Positions 14,358-22,389 of a stretch of 37,173 nt of DNA are shown one piece after another; positions within the stretch are counted from its first letter, which is position 1, and every line of letters starts with the position of its first letter. Source of the DNA: Thermoleophilia bacterium (GTDB lineage: Bacteria > Actinomycetota > Thermoleophilia > Gaiellales > JAICJC01); contig JAICJC010000021.1 of NCBI GenBank assembly GCA_025928655.1, positions 1 through 37,173 on the forward strand, given 5' to 3'. The translations under genes were made by a program, and so were the position numbers. Under the pieces are notes generated by a model. That model saw only the letters and a list, made by a program, of their open reading frames with translations. It did not search any database and was not told the DNA's origin.

Positions 14358-15116
14358 TCAGCCCGCCTTCACGAACCGTCGCGACACGGCCGTGTAGAGC
14401 CGGACCGGGGCCACGCGGACGAGCTTCATCCCAACCCGGTAGGGCAGCGGGAACACCGCCTCCGCCTTGCCCTTCTCGATCGCGTCGGCGATCCGGCGGG
14501 CGGCGTCGGGCGCCTCGATCATGAAGGGCATGGGGAAGTCGTTGGCCTCGGTCAGCGGCGTGCGGACGAAGCCGGGGTTCACGAGCTGCACGTCGACGCC
14601 GAGCGGCCCCAGGTCGACCCGCAGCGACTCGAGCAGGTTGATCTCGGCGGCCTTGGACGGGCCGTAGGCCTCGGCGCGCGTGTAGCCGCGGTATCCGGCC
14701 ACGCTCGCGACGCCGACGATGGTGCCGCTGCGGCGGGCGAGCATCCGCGGCAGGACGGCGTCGAGCCCGTGCACCATCCCCATGAAGTTCGTCTCGATGT
14801 GCTCGCGGATGATGGCCGAGTCCCACTTGCGCACGTCGACCTGCGTCCAGATGCCCGCGTTCAGGACGGCCAGGTCGATCGGGCCGACGTTCGCCTCGAC
14901 GGCCGCGACGACCTCCTCGAGCGCCGCGGGCTCGCGCACGTCCCCGGGCAGCGCGTGCGCCTCGCCCGGGGCCGAGGCGGCCACGTCGGCCAGCCGCTCG
15001 GCCCGCCGGGCCGTGATCGCGACCCGGGCGCCGCGACGGCAGAGCTCGTGCGCGAGCGCCGCCCCGATGCCGCTCGAGCCGCCCGTGATCCAGGCCACGC
15101 TGCCGCGGATCCTCAT
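14358..15116 (-). CDS. short-chain dehydrogenase/reductase
   Basis: 252 residues, classical SDR. TGGSSGIG (11-18) binds the cofactor; TARRAERL after strand 2 suggests NADP; NAGIW is the NNAG-like motif; GVASVAGYRG has the catalytic Ser, and AYGPSKAAEI the Tyr and Lys. The VNPGFVRTPLT motif follows. The C-terminal stretch VFPLPYRVGMKLVRVAPVRLYTAVSRRF is hydrophobic and basic and may contact the membrane. The substrate is unknown. The ATG overlaps the DUF1360 stop (ATGA), which makes it the last gene of a four-gene operon. Confidence 0.9.
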   Translation of the reverse strand: MRIRGSVAWITGGSSGIGAALAHELCRRGARVAITARRAERLADVAASAPGEAHALPGDVREPAALEEVVAAVEANVGPIDLAVLNAGIWTQVDVRKWDSAIIREHIETNFMGMVHGLDAVLPRMLARRSGTIVGVASVAGYRGYTRAEAYGPSKAAEINLLESLRVDLGPLGVDVQLVNPGFVRTPLTEANDFPMPFMIEAPDAARRIADAIEKGKAEAVFPLPYRVGMKLVRVAPVRLYTAVSRRFVKAG

Positions 15117-15571
15117 TCCTGCGAGGCGGCCGCGTGGGCGAGGTGCAGGAAGTCCGCCACGGCCAGGGCGGCGCCGATGCCCGCGATGAACCGCGTGACC
15201 CGCGGCGCGGCGACGAAGCCCAGCCCGAGGCCGGAGGCGATCCACATCCCCAGGCAGAACGGGCAGTTGATGAGCTCGCCGATTGCCCGCTGCGGGCCCT
15301 GGCCCCGGGGGGTCTCCGACACCTCGGCCGGGCCCGCCTCGCCCTCGTAGCGCACGAACGGGGCGCGTAGGAAGGAGGTGACGCGGTCCTTGGCGACCAG
15401 GCGGCTGTACTTGTGCGTCGCCACGCCGAGCAGCACGAGGTCAATCGGCCCGAACCGCTCCGGCAGGTCGTCGCGGGTGGCGGCGATGCCCGAGGCCAGC
15501 GCGAGGTTGAACGCCGCCGCCAGGGCGGCGTACGACTTGAGCGGGATGGGCTTGTCCGCGTAGCCCGTCAT
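15113..15571 (-). CDS. DUF1360 membrane protein
   Basis: 152 residues. LINCPFCLGMWIASGLG, with its CPFCLGMW motif, is the signature of DUF1360, a family of unknown function often found with spore or stress genes. Hydrophobic segments are near 14-31, at 44-51, at 108-122 and at 128-143, and LLGVATHKYSRLVAKDRVTSFLR is the other conserved block. It overlaps both the small acidic protein gene before it and the SDR after it by 4 bases. The ribosome binding site may be GAGG about 9 bases upstream; GGAGGG touching the ATG is too close. Confidence 0.85.
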   Translation of the reverse strand: MTGYADKPIPLKSYAALAAAFNLALASGIAATRDDLPERFGPIDLVLLGVATHKYSRLVAKDRVTSFLRAPFVRYEGEAGPAEVSETPRGQGPQRAIGELINCPFCLGMWIASGLGLGFVAAPRVTRFIAGIGAALAVADFLHLAHAAASQE

Positions 15572-15783
15572 CCCTCCGTGTCCTCGCCCGCGTCGGGGAG
15601 CTCGTCCTTGCTCAGGCGCTGCTCGCTCGTCGACGGCGCGCGGGTCTTCGTGCGGTAGTCGGGCGACCGGATGCCCTCGGCGATGGCGTCGCCGACCCCG
15701 CCCGGGTCGGGCTTCGCCGCCTCCCGGACGGCCTCGTGCGGCTCGACGCCCTCGCGCTTCTCGCGCTCGCGTTCGTCCGCCAT
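15568..15783 (-). CDS. small acidic hydrophilic protein of unknown function
   Basis: 71 residues, rich in Glu, Asp, Arg and Pro (opening MADEREREKREGVEP) with no hydrophobic segment, so it is probably disordered and soluble. No family recognised. It starts 2 bases after the stop of the basic DUF7218-like gene and overlaps the DUF1360 start, so operon position supports it as a real gene. Its charge is opposite to that of the very basic product next to it, and the two could interact, but that is only a guess. Confidence 0.6.
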   Translation of the reverse strand: MADEREREKREGVEPHEAVREAAKPDPGGVGDAIAEGIRSPDYRTKTRAPSTSEQRLSKDELPDAGEDTEG

Positions 15784-15785
15784 GC

Positions 15786-15998
15786 TCAGGACGACTTCTT
15801 CGCGGTCGCCTTGCCGCCCTTGCGCCCGGCGGCCTTCTTCTGGGCGGTGGTGCCGCCCTGCTTCGACGAGCCGCCCGAGCCCGAGCTCTTGCCGCCGCGC
15901 TTCGACGCGCCCGGTGAGTTAGCGATGCGGGCTGCCCGCTCCTTCGACATGCCCTTGTCCTTCAGGGCCTCGTACTGCTTCTCGTTCTTGACGGCCAT
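15786..15998 (-). CDS. small basic DUF7218-like protein
   Basis: 70 residues. The front MAVKNEKQYEALKDKGMSKE and RAARIANSPGAS match the short DUF7218 motif (YE.L...G.SKE.AARIAN). The back half is a low-complexity basic tail of Lys, Gly, Ser and Ala (KKAAGRKGGKATAKKSS) like a histone H1 tail, which suggests nucleic-acid binding. AGGAGG lies 7 bases before the ATG. It is the first gene of the operon with the acidic protein, DUF1360 and SDR. A sigmaB-like promoter is about 130 bases upstream. Confidence 0.78.
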   Translation of the reverse strand: MAVKNEKQYEALKDKGMSKERAARIANSPGASKRGGKSSGSGGSSKQGGTTAQKKAAGRKGGKATAKKSS

Positions 15999-16134
15999 TT
16001 TGGGGCCTCCTCTCTCCTCCGCTCCCGGAGCCGGGCCTGGCCTGCTCGGCTCGCCCGTCACGAGCGCCAGCGGGCGTGTCTGAGTGCTTGCCACCGGTAC
16101 CGCTCCCCCCGGGAAATCGCCTGCTCGTCGGCAC

Positions 16135-16160
16135 ATACCCGGTCGCGCGGGCGCCCAACC
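16135..16160 (-). promoter_or_regulatory. sigmaB/sigmaF-like promoter of the DUF7218 operon
   Basis: On the minus strand GGTT (16160-16157), 16 bases, GGGTAT (16140-16135). Expected transcription start is near 16128, which leaves a leader of about 130 bases before the ATG at 15998. The gene-free stretch 15999-16200 holds this promoter, the leader and the ribosome binding site, and nothing else I can name. Confidence 0.5.
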
Positions 16161-16200
16161 GTTCCCGGACCGGACGGGCTTCGTCATCGCGCTGAGGCTT

Positions 16201-16232
16201 GGGGACAGTCCCCGCTTGCGGGGACTGTCCCC
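16201..16232. repeat. GGGGAC-A-GTCCCC double palindrome
   Basis: Left arm 16201-16215, loop TT, right arm 16218-16232: a perfect 15-bp stem whose arms are palindromes themselves (GGGGAC-A-GTCCCC). It is one base from the stop codon of the dehydrogenase at 16234 and is nearly identical to the element at 28160. It probably terminates the dehydrogenase transcript. Confidence 0.85.
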
Positions 16233-16233
16233 T

Positions 16234-17418
16234 CTACGGGTGCAGGAGCACCTTGATGGCGCCGTCCTGCTTCTTCTGGAACATCTCGTAGGCGCGCGGC
16301 CCGTCCTCGAGCGGCAGGTAGTGGGTCGCCAGGTCCTCCGCGCCGAGCGGGTCGTTGTCGCCCTCGACAAGCGGCAGGACGTCCGGGATCCAGCGGTGGA
16401 CGTTCGCCTGCCCCATGCGCAGCTGGACCTGCTTGTCGAACAGATCCATCATCGGCATCGGGTCGGCCATCCCGCCGTAGACGCCGCTCAGCGAGATCGT
16501 GCCGCCGCGGCGGACCGCGTCGATGGCGTTGCGAACGACGGTGAGCCGATCGATCCCGGCCCTCTCCATCATGGGGGCGGCCACCTTGTCGGGAAGGCGG
16601 GCCGCGAGATCCTGGGCCAGCTTGGCGACCGGGGCGCCGTGCGCCTCCATGCCGACGGCGTCGATCACGCTGTCGGCGCCGCGGCCGGCGGTGCGCTCGC
16701 GGATCGCCTCGATCACGTCCCCGTCGCCGGAAATGTCGATGCAGTCGACGCCGTACTTGCGGGCGAGCTCCAGCCGCTCGGAAACGAGGTCGATCCCGAC
16801 CACCCGGCCGGCGCCGCGGTGCAGCGCGATCCGGCAGCACATCTGGCCGATCGGCCCGAGGCCGAACACGGCGACCGTGCCGCCGGCGGGGACGGCGGCG
16901 TACTCCACCGCCTGCCAGGCCGTGGGGATCACGTCCGAGAGGTAGACGAACCGCTCGTCGGGCGGGCCCTCCGGCACCTTGATCGGGCCGAAGTGGGCCT
17001 GGGGAACGCGCAGCAGCTCGGCCTGGCCACCGGGCACCTGCCCGTACAGGCGGGTGTACCCAAACAGCGCCGCGCCCTTGCCCTGGTCGCGCACCTGGGT
17101 CGTCTCGCACTGGGAGAACAGGCCCTGGTCGCACATGTAGCAGTGGCCGCAGGAGATGTTGAACGGGATCACGACCCGGTCGCCCGGCTTGATGTGCTCG
17201 ACGCCCGCGCCGACCGCCTCGACGATGCCCATCGGCTCGTGGCCGAGGATGTCGCCCTCGTCCAGGAACGCGCCGAGCACCTCGTACAGGTGCAGATCCG
17301 ACCCGCAGATGCCGGTGGAGGTGATCCGCACGATCGCGTCGGTGTCCTGCTCGATGGTCGGGTCGGGGACGGTGTCCACCCGGACGTCCCGCCTGCCGTG
17401 CCATGTCAACGCCTTCAT
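16234..17418 (-). CDS. zinc-dependent alcohol / formaldehyde dehydrogenase
   Basis: 394 residues of the medium-chain family. Catalytic zinc ligands are C38 (GICGSDLH) and H60-E61 (GHEPMG); the structural zinc site is C90-x2-C93-x2-C96-x7-C104. The NAD motif GLGPIG is at 186-191, followed by VVGIDL, where the Asp indicates NAD. The long insert about 255-290 and the FGYTRLYGQVPGGQAE region resemble the glutathione-independent formaldehyde dehydrogenase group, so formaldehyde or another aldehyde/alcohol is a fair guess. GGAGGAGGGGGA precedes the ATG. A stress-type promoter seems to drive it, and the palindrome at 16201 ends it. Confidence 0.9.
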   Translation of the reverse strand: MKALTWHGRRDVRVDTVPDPTIEQDTDAIVRITSTGICGSDLHLYEVLGAFLDEGDILGHEPMGIVEAVGAGVEHIKPGDRVVIPFNISCGHCYMCDQGLFSQCETTQVRDQGKGAALFGYTRLYGQVPGGQAELLRVPQAHFGPIKVPEGPPDERFVYLSDVIPTAWQAVEYAAVPAGGTVAVFGLGPIGQMCCRIALHRGAGRVVGIDLVSERLELARKYGVDCIDISGDGDVIEAIRERTAGRGADSVIDAVGMEAHGAPVAKLAQDLAARLPDKVAAPMMERAGIDRLTVVRNAIDAVRRGGTISLSGVYGGMADPMPMMDLFDKQVQLRMGQANVHRWIPDVLPLVEGDNDPLGAEDLATHYLPLEDGPRAYEMFQKKQDGAIKVLLHP

Positions 17419-17455
17419 CGCTCCCCCTCCTCCTTCGCGGTCGATCGCCGTCCCG

Positions 17456-17481
17456 GTACCACCGGTCGCGCGTCGCGAAAC
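17456..17481 (-). promoter_or_regulatory. possible sigmaB-like promoter of the dehydrogenase
   Basis: Minus-strand GTTT (17481-17478), 16 bases, TGGTAC (17461-17456), one mismatch from GGGTAY. It lies about 40 bases before the ATG at 17418. It is weaker than the promoters at 12298 and 16135. Confidence 0.35.
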
Positions 17482-17485
17482 GCGC

Positions 17486-20479
17486 TCATCGCCTGTGTCT
17501 GGCCGCGAGCGCGACGAGCGCGGTCGCCGCGCCGGCCCCGGCGACCGCCGCCGCCATCCCGGCCCGCGACCCGCCGCCGTTCGCCGTGGCGAGGGTCTCG
17601 GGGCCGGTGCGGCCGCTCTCGCGCAGCGCCCGCTGGACGAGCTCGGCGATGTGCAGCGGCTCGCGGCCCGCGAGCTGGGAGATCTGACCCCGGCAGGAGA
17701 AGCCGTCGGCGACGACCAGCGTGTCCTCGGAGGCCTCCCGGAGCGCCGGCAGCAGCCGCTGCTCGGCGACGGCCACGGAGACGTCGTAGCGCTCTCCGGC
17801 GTGGTAGCCGAAGGATCCGGCCATCCCGCAGCAGCCGGTGTCCAGCACCTCGTAGTCGACCCCCAGACGGTCGAGCAGCGCGCGGTCGTGGCGCATGTCC
17901 TTCTCGGCCGCGCGGTGGTGGCAGTGGCCCTGCACGACGACGCGGGCCGCGAGCGCCGGCGGCGACCATTCCAGGTGCTCGGTCAGGTACTCGCAGAACG
18001 AGAAGGTCTGCTTCGACAGGCGCTTCGCGTCCTCGTCATGGGGCAGCATGTTCAGGAGCTCGTCGCGGAAGACGTCGACGCAGCTCGGCTCGAGCCCGAC
18101 GACGTGGACGCCGGCCCGGATCTCGGGCCGCAGCCGCTCGACGATCTCCTCGAGCCGCCGCCGGGCGATCTTCAGCATGCCGAAGTCGTACAGCGGGCGG
18201 CCGCAGCACAGGGCTCCGCGTGGCAGCTCGACGGCGCAGCCCGCCGTCTCGAGCACCTCGACCGCGGCCCGGCCGATGCGGGGCTCGAAGTAGTTCGTGA
18301 AGGTATCGGGCCATAGGATGATGCGCCGGCTGGCCCGGAGCGGGCCCTCGCGGCGGGCGAACCAGGACGTGAAGGGCTCGTCGGCGAACTGCGGCGGCGT
18401 CCGCTGCGGCGCGACCCCGGCCAGCAGCTTGCCCGGCCCGCTGCCCGCGACGGCGTTGGCGATCCGGGGCGCGCGCGAGGCGAGCCGCGCCCAGTACATG
18501 ATCAGCCCCAGCGCGTAGGCCTGCCGCGGCCGCAGCCGGTGCTCGTAGTGATGGGCCAGGAACTCCGCCTTGTACGTCGCCATGTCGACGCGGACTGGGC
18601 ACTCGTTGCGGCAGCCCTTGCACGAGAGGCACAGGTCGAGCGCGTGGAGCACCTCCTTGCTGCGCCAGCCGTCGGAGAGCTGGTCGCCGCGCATCATCTC
18701 GAACAGGAGCCGAGCCCGGCCGCGGGTCGAGTACCGCTCCTCGAACGTCGCCTGGTAGCTCGGGCACATCACCCCCTCCTGGTCGCGGCAGGCGCCGACG
18801 CCGAAGCAGCGCTCCGCCGCATCCGCGAACGAGCCCCCGTCCTCCCCGAACGAGAAGTACGTCTTCACCTGCCGCGGCCGGTACGGCGGGGCCATGCGCA
18901 GGTTCGTGTCGAGCGGATAGGGGTCGGACACCTTGCCCGGGTTCATCCGGCCCTCGGGATCCCAGACCGCCTTGAACTCGGAGAACGCGGTCACGAGCTC
19001 GGGCCCGAACATCCGGTCGAGCAGCTCGGCCCGGGCCTGCCCGTCGCCGTGCTCGCCCGAGAGCGAGCCGCCGTAGGAGCCGACCAGGTCGGCGGCCGCC
19101 TCGAGGAACGCCCGGTAGCGGCGGATACCGTCGCGGGTGGAGAAGTCCCAGTCGAGGCGCGTGTGCAGGCAGCCGTGGCCGACGTGGCCGAAGTAGCAGG
19201 ACACCTGCAGGCCGTGATCCTTGACGAGCCGGTCGAAGTCGCGCAGGTACTTCCCGCAGCGCTCGGGCGCGACCGCGGCGTCCTCCCAGGACGGCCACCC
19301 CGGATGCTCGCCCGGAACCTTCGAGTGCCCCACGCCGCCCTCGCGGATCTCCCACACCTGGGCGACCTCGTCGGGATCCTCGTACAGCTTCATGTCGAGG
19401 TAGTCCTTCGACCGCTTCTTGCGCATCGCGGCCTGGAGCCGCTCGGCCTTCGCGTCGGCCTCCTCCTTCGAGTCCCCGCCGAACTCGACCAGCAGCCACG
19501 CCTCGCCGCCCGGCAGGAGCTCGGGATGGCGCCGAAAGCCCTTGCGCAGCTCGTTGTCCACGAGCCGCTGGTCGAACGTCTCGAGGCCGATCGGCTCGAA
19601 CTCCATCACCTCGGGCACGTGGTCGGCCGCCGACCACGGGGCGTCGTAGCCGAGCAGCACGAGCGACCGGTGCTGCGGGCTCGGGATCAGCCGCAGGTCC
19701 GCGCCCAGCACGAAGCAGCAGGTCGACTCGGTGCCGACGAGCGCGGCCGCGACGTCGAACCCGGCCTCGGGGAGGAGCCGGTCGAGGTTGTAGCCGGAGA
19801 TGCGGCGGGGGATCTGCGGGAACCCGGCCCGGACGCGGTCGCCCCAGCGGTCGGCCAGACCCTGCAGCTGCGCCGTCAGCTCGGCCGCCCCCGGCCCCTG
19901 GATGGCCTCCTCGCCCCGCGAGACGCGCAGCCGCGCCCCGTCGTAGAGCAGGACGTCGAGCGATTCGACGTTGTCGGCCGTGACGCCGGCGATGATCGAG
20001 TGCACGCCGCAGGAGTTGTTGCCGAGCATCCCCCCCAGCGTGCAGCGGCTGTGGGTGGCCGGGTCGGGCCCGAAGGTGAGGTCGTGCTCCTCGGCCCGCT
20101 CGCGCAGGCGGTCGAGCACCAGGCCCGGCTCGATCCGGGCCCGCAGGCCCTCGTGGTCGAGCTCGACGATGCGGCGGAGGTACTTGCTGAAGTCGAGGAC
20201 GACGGCCTCGTTCACCGTCTGGCCGGCCAGGCCGGTGCCGGCGCCGCGGGCGAACACGGGCGCGCCGCGCTCGCGGCAGACGCCGACCGCGGCGATCACG
20301 TCGTCGACGGTCCGCGGCACGACGACCCCGATCGGCACCTGCCGGTAGGAGGAGGCGTCGTTGGCATAGAGCGCGCGGCTGCCGTCGCCGAAGCGCACCT
20401 CGCCGGACACCCGCCGGCTGAGCTCGCGCGCGAGCTCGCGCCGGTCGAGCGTCTCGACGCGATGCGGCCGCGCGCTCAT
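17486..20479 (-). CDS. FAD-binding and (Fe-S)-binding oxidoreductase, D-lactate dehydrogenase-like
   Basis: 997 residues, a GlcD-type flavoprotein fused to a GlcF-like Fe-S part. The FAD domain (about 40-265) has PVFARGAGTGLAGQ and GGMLGNNSCG; the oxidase C-domain has GHVGHGCLHTR and SLSGEHGDGQAR. Two [4Fe-4S] motifs follow: C558, C564 and C572 in a CFGVGACR...MCP block, and C617-x2-C620-x2-C623-x3-C627P. Two CCG-type domains bear LCCG (757-760) and GCCG (882-885). The last 25 residues include a hydrophobic helix (about 974-992), which may tie it to the membrane. It probably oxidises D-lactate or another 2-hydroxyacid, passing electrons to quinone. Its ATG overlaps the pyruvate oxidase stop. 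Confidence 0.9.
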   Translation of the reverse strand: MSARPHRVETLDRRELARELSRRVSGEVRFGDGSRALYANDASSYRQVPIGVVVPRTVDDVIAAVGVCRERGAPVFARGAGTGLAGQTVNEAVVLDFSKYLRRIVELDHEGLRARIEPGLVLDRLRERAEEHDLTFGPDPATHSRCTLGGMLGNNSCGVHSIIAGVTADNVESLDVLLYDGARLRVSRGEEAIQGPGAAELTAQLQGLADRWGDRVRAGFPQIPRRISGYNLDRLLPEAGFDVAAALVGTESTCCFVLGADLRLIPSPQHRSLVLLGYDAPWSAADHVPEVMEFEPIGLETFDQRLVDNELRKGFRRHPELLPGGEAWLLVEFGGDSKEEADAKAERLQAAMRKKRSKDYLDMKLYEDPDEVAQVWEIREGGVGHSKVPGEHPGWPSWEDAAVAPERCGKYLRDFDRLVKDHGLQVSCYFGHVGHGCLHTRLDWDFSTRDGIRRYRAFLEAAADLVGSYGGSLSGEHGDGQARAELLDRMFGPELVTAFSEFKAVWDPEGRMNPGKVSDPYPLDTNLRMAPPYRPRQVKTYFSFGEDGGSFADAAERCFGVGACRDQEGVMCPSYQATFEERYSTRGRARLLFEMMRGDQLSDGWRSKEVLHALDLCLSCKGCRNECPVRVDMATYKAEFLAHHYEHRLRPRQAYALGLIMYWARLASRAPRIANAVAGSGPGKLLAGVAPQRTPPQFADEPFTSWFARREGPLRASRRIILWPDTFTNYFEPRIGRAAVEVLETAGCAVELPRGALCCGRPLYDFGMLKIARRRLEEIVERLRPEIRAGVHVVGLEPSCVDVFRDELLNMLPHDEDAKRLSKQTFSFCEYLTEHLEWSPPALAARVVVQGHCHHRAAEKDMRHDRALLDRLGVDYEVLDTGCCGMAGSFGYHAGERYDVSVAVAEQRLLPALREASEDTLVVADGFSCRGQISQLAGREPLHIAELVQRALRESGRTGPETLATANGGGSRAGMAAAVAGAGAATALVALAARHRR

Positions 20480-22311
20480 TCTCCGTCGCCGCCGGGGAGC
20501 AGCTCGCCGACCTTCTCCTTGATCCGCGCGGGGACGCCGTACGGGCTCGCGGTGAGGTCGGACTCGTCCAGCATGTCGCGCCCGACCGTGAGGGCGATCC
20601 GGCGCCGGTGCTCCTCGCCGTGCAGGAGCGCCTCGGCGAAGAGCTTCGTCTGCTCGCGGGTGATCTGGGGCGGATGCGGCGGCTCGTGCGGGTCGGTGAC
20701 GCACTCGATCAGTGCCGGCCCGTCCATCCCGAGCGCGTCGGCGAGCTGGTCGCGGCAGCGGGCCGGATCGTCGATCCGGACGGCCCGCAGGCCACAGCCC
20801 TCGGCGACCTTCACGAAGTCGACGTCCGAGAAGTCGCACCCGTACTCGGGGTTGCCCAGGAAGATCTGCTGCTCCCACTTGATCAGGCCCAGCGTGGAGT
20901 TCTTGTTCACGATCACCTTGACCGGCAGCTGCTCCTGGGCCAGGGTGGCGAGGTCGCCCATCATCATGGTCAGCGAGCCGTCGCCGGTGTAGGCGACCAC
21001 CTGCCGGCCGGGATGGGCGGCCTGGGCGCCGATGGCGTAGGGCAGCGCCGCCATCATCGAGCACATCGTGCCGCTGAAGCTGAAGCGCTGATGGCCGCGC
21101 AGCTTCCAGCGCGCGATCCAGGTCGTGACCGTGCCCGAGTCGCCGCACACGATCGCGTCGTCGTCGAGCAGGTCGTGCAGGTGCCAGATCGGCACCTGCG
21201 GCTTCATGGGGACGTCGGGGCGCGTGCCCCGCTCCTCCATCAGCGTCCACCAGTCGCGGATGGACTCCTGCATGCCCTCGAGGAAGCTCCGGTCTTCGTT
21301 GCGCTCGAGCAGCGGGATCAGCGCCTGCAGCGCCAGGCGGGCGTCGCCGGCCAGGCCGACGTCGGCGGGATGGCGCAGGCCGATCCGCTCGGGGCGGTCG
21401 TCGATCTGCACGCAGACCGGCTGGCCGGGCTTCGGCAGGAACTCGATGTAGGGGAACGACGACCCGACGATGATGAGCGCGTCGCACTGCGCGAACGCCT
21501 CCTGCGAGGGCCGGGTGCCGACCACGCCCGTGCCGCCGGTGACGTACGGGCTGTCGTCGGGCACGCACTCCTTGCCGAGGAGCGCCTTCACGATCACCCC
21601 GCCGACCTTCTCGGCCAGCTCCTCCAGCTCGGCCCCGGCGCCGCGCGCGCCGGCGCCGGCCAGGATCGCCACCTTCGTCTTGCCGCGCAACAGGTCGGCA
21701 GCCCGCTCGAGGTGCTCCCGCGGCGGCACCGGCCGGGGCGGCGTGAACGCCTCGGGCCCGGCGGTGTGGCCGGGGACGTTGCGCCTGAAGCGGTCGCTCT
21801 CGTCCATCGGCATGACCTGGAAGTCGATCGGGATGCAGATGTGGCTGACGCTGCGGTTCGCGAGGGCGCTGCGGCAGGCCAGGTTGGCGACGTTCTCGAC
21901 GTGCCCCGGGCCCATCAGCCGCTGGTTGAAGGCGGCCACGTCGGCGAACAGGTAGTCGTGGTTCAGGTCCTGCAGGTACCGGGTGCCAATCAGGTCGTGG
22001 TAGGTCATGCCCGTGATCGCGAGCACCGGCGCCTGGTCGACCATCGCGTCGTAGAGGCCGTTCAGGAGATGGATCGCCCCGGGCGCCGCGGTCGACAGGC
22101 AGACGCCCAGCCGGCCCGTGAACTTGGCGTACGCGCACGCCGCGAGCGCCGCCGTCTCCTCGTGCCGCGTGTGGACGAAACGGACCTCGTCGCGGCGCTT
22201 GCGCAGCGCCTCCATGAACCCGTTGATGCCGTCGCCGGGTAGCCCGAAGATCGTGTCCACGCCCCAGTCGATCAGCCGTGCCAGCAGCGCATCGGAGACG
22301 GTGTCGGCCAT
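20476..22311 (-). CDS. thiamine-diphosphate-dependent pyruvate oxidase/dehydrogenase (quinone)-like
   Basis: 611 residues in the three-domain TPP enzyme layout. The catalytic Glu is E51 in RHEETAAL. The TPP/Mg motif is GDGS (443-446) with N469 and N471 of VNKNST about 25 residues later; the middle domain begins near 195. LNHDYLFADVAAFNQ and the GHQRFSFSGTMCSMMAALPYAIG segment match PoxB and related enzymes. PoxB decarboxylates pyruvate to acetate and CO2 and passes electrons to quinone through FAD; acetolactate-synthase-like roles cannot be ruled out. AAAGGA precedes the ATG. It is divergent from the DUF1275 gene and the first gene of an operon with the lactate-dehydrogenase-like enzyme. Confidence 0.88.
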   Translation of the reverse strand: MADTVSDALLARLIDWGVDTIFGLPGDGINGFMEALRKRRDEVRFVHTRHEETAALAACAYAKFTGRLGVCLSTAAPGAIHLLNGLYDAMVDQAPVLAITGMTYHDLIGTRYLQDLNHDYLFADVAAFNQRLMGPGHVENVANLACRSALANRSVSHICIPIDFQVMPMDESDRFRRNVPGHTAGPEAFTPPRPVPPREHLERAADLLRGKTKVAILAGAGARGAGAELEELAEKVGGVIVKALLGKECVPDDSPYVTGGTGVVGTRPSQEAFAQCDALIIVGSSFPYIEFLPKPGQPVCVQIDDRPERIGLRHPADVGLAGDARLALQALIPLLERNEDRSFLEGMQESIRDWWTLMEERGTRPDVPMKPQVPIWHLHDLLDDDAIVCGDSGTVTTWIARWKLRGHQRFSFSGTMCSMMAALPYAIGAQAAHPGRQVVAYTGDGSLTMMMGDLATLAQEQLPVKVIVNKNSTLGLIKWEQQIFLGNPEYGCDFSDVDFVKVAEGCGLRAVRIDDPARCRDQLADALGMDGPALIECVTDPHEPPHPPQITREQTKLFAEALLHGEEHRRRIALTVGRDMLDESDLTASPYGVPARIKEKVGELLPGGDGE

Positions 22312-22351
22312 GCTCGTCCTTTCGTCCGCTTCCCCGAGCCCGCAGCGGGGA

Positions 22352-22368
22352 ATATCGTGATGCGATAT
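22352..22368. promoter_or_regulatory. AT-rich palindrome between divergent poxB-like and DUF1275 genes
   Basis: ATATCG-TGATG-CGATAT, a 6-bp inverted repeat with a 5-base centre, inside GGGGAATATC...GATATATCCC. It lies 41 bases before the poxB-like start and 22 bases before the DUF1275 start, in the only AT-rich patch around. It is a fair candidate for a regulator site or overlapping -10 boxes. Confidence 0.45.
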
Positions 22369-22389
22369 ATCCCACGGTCTTCCCGCCCG

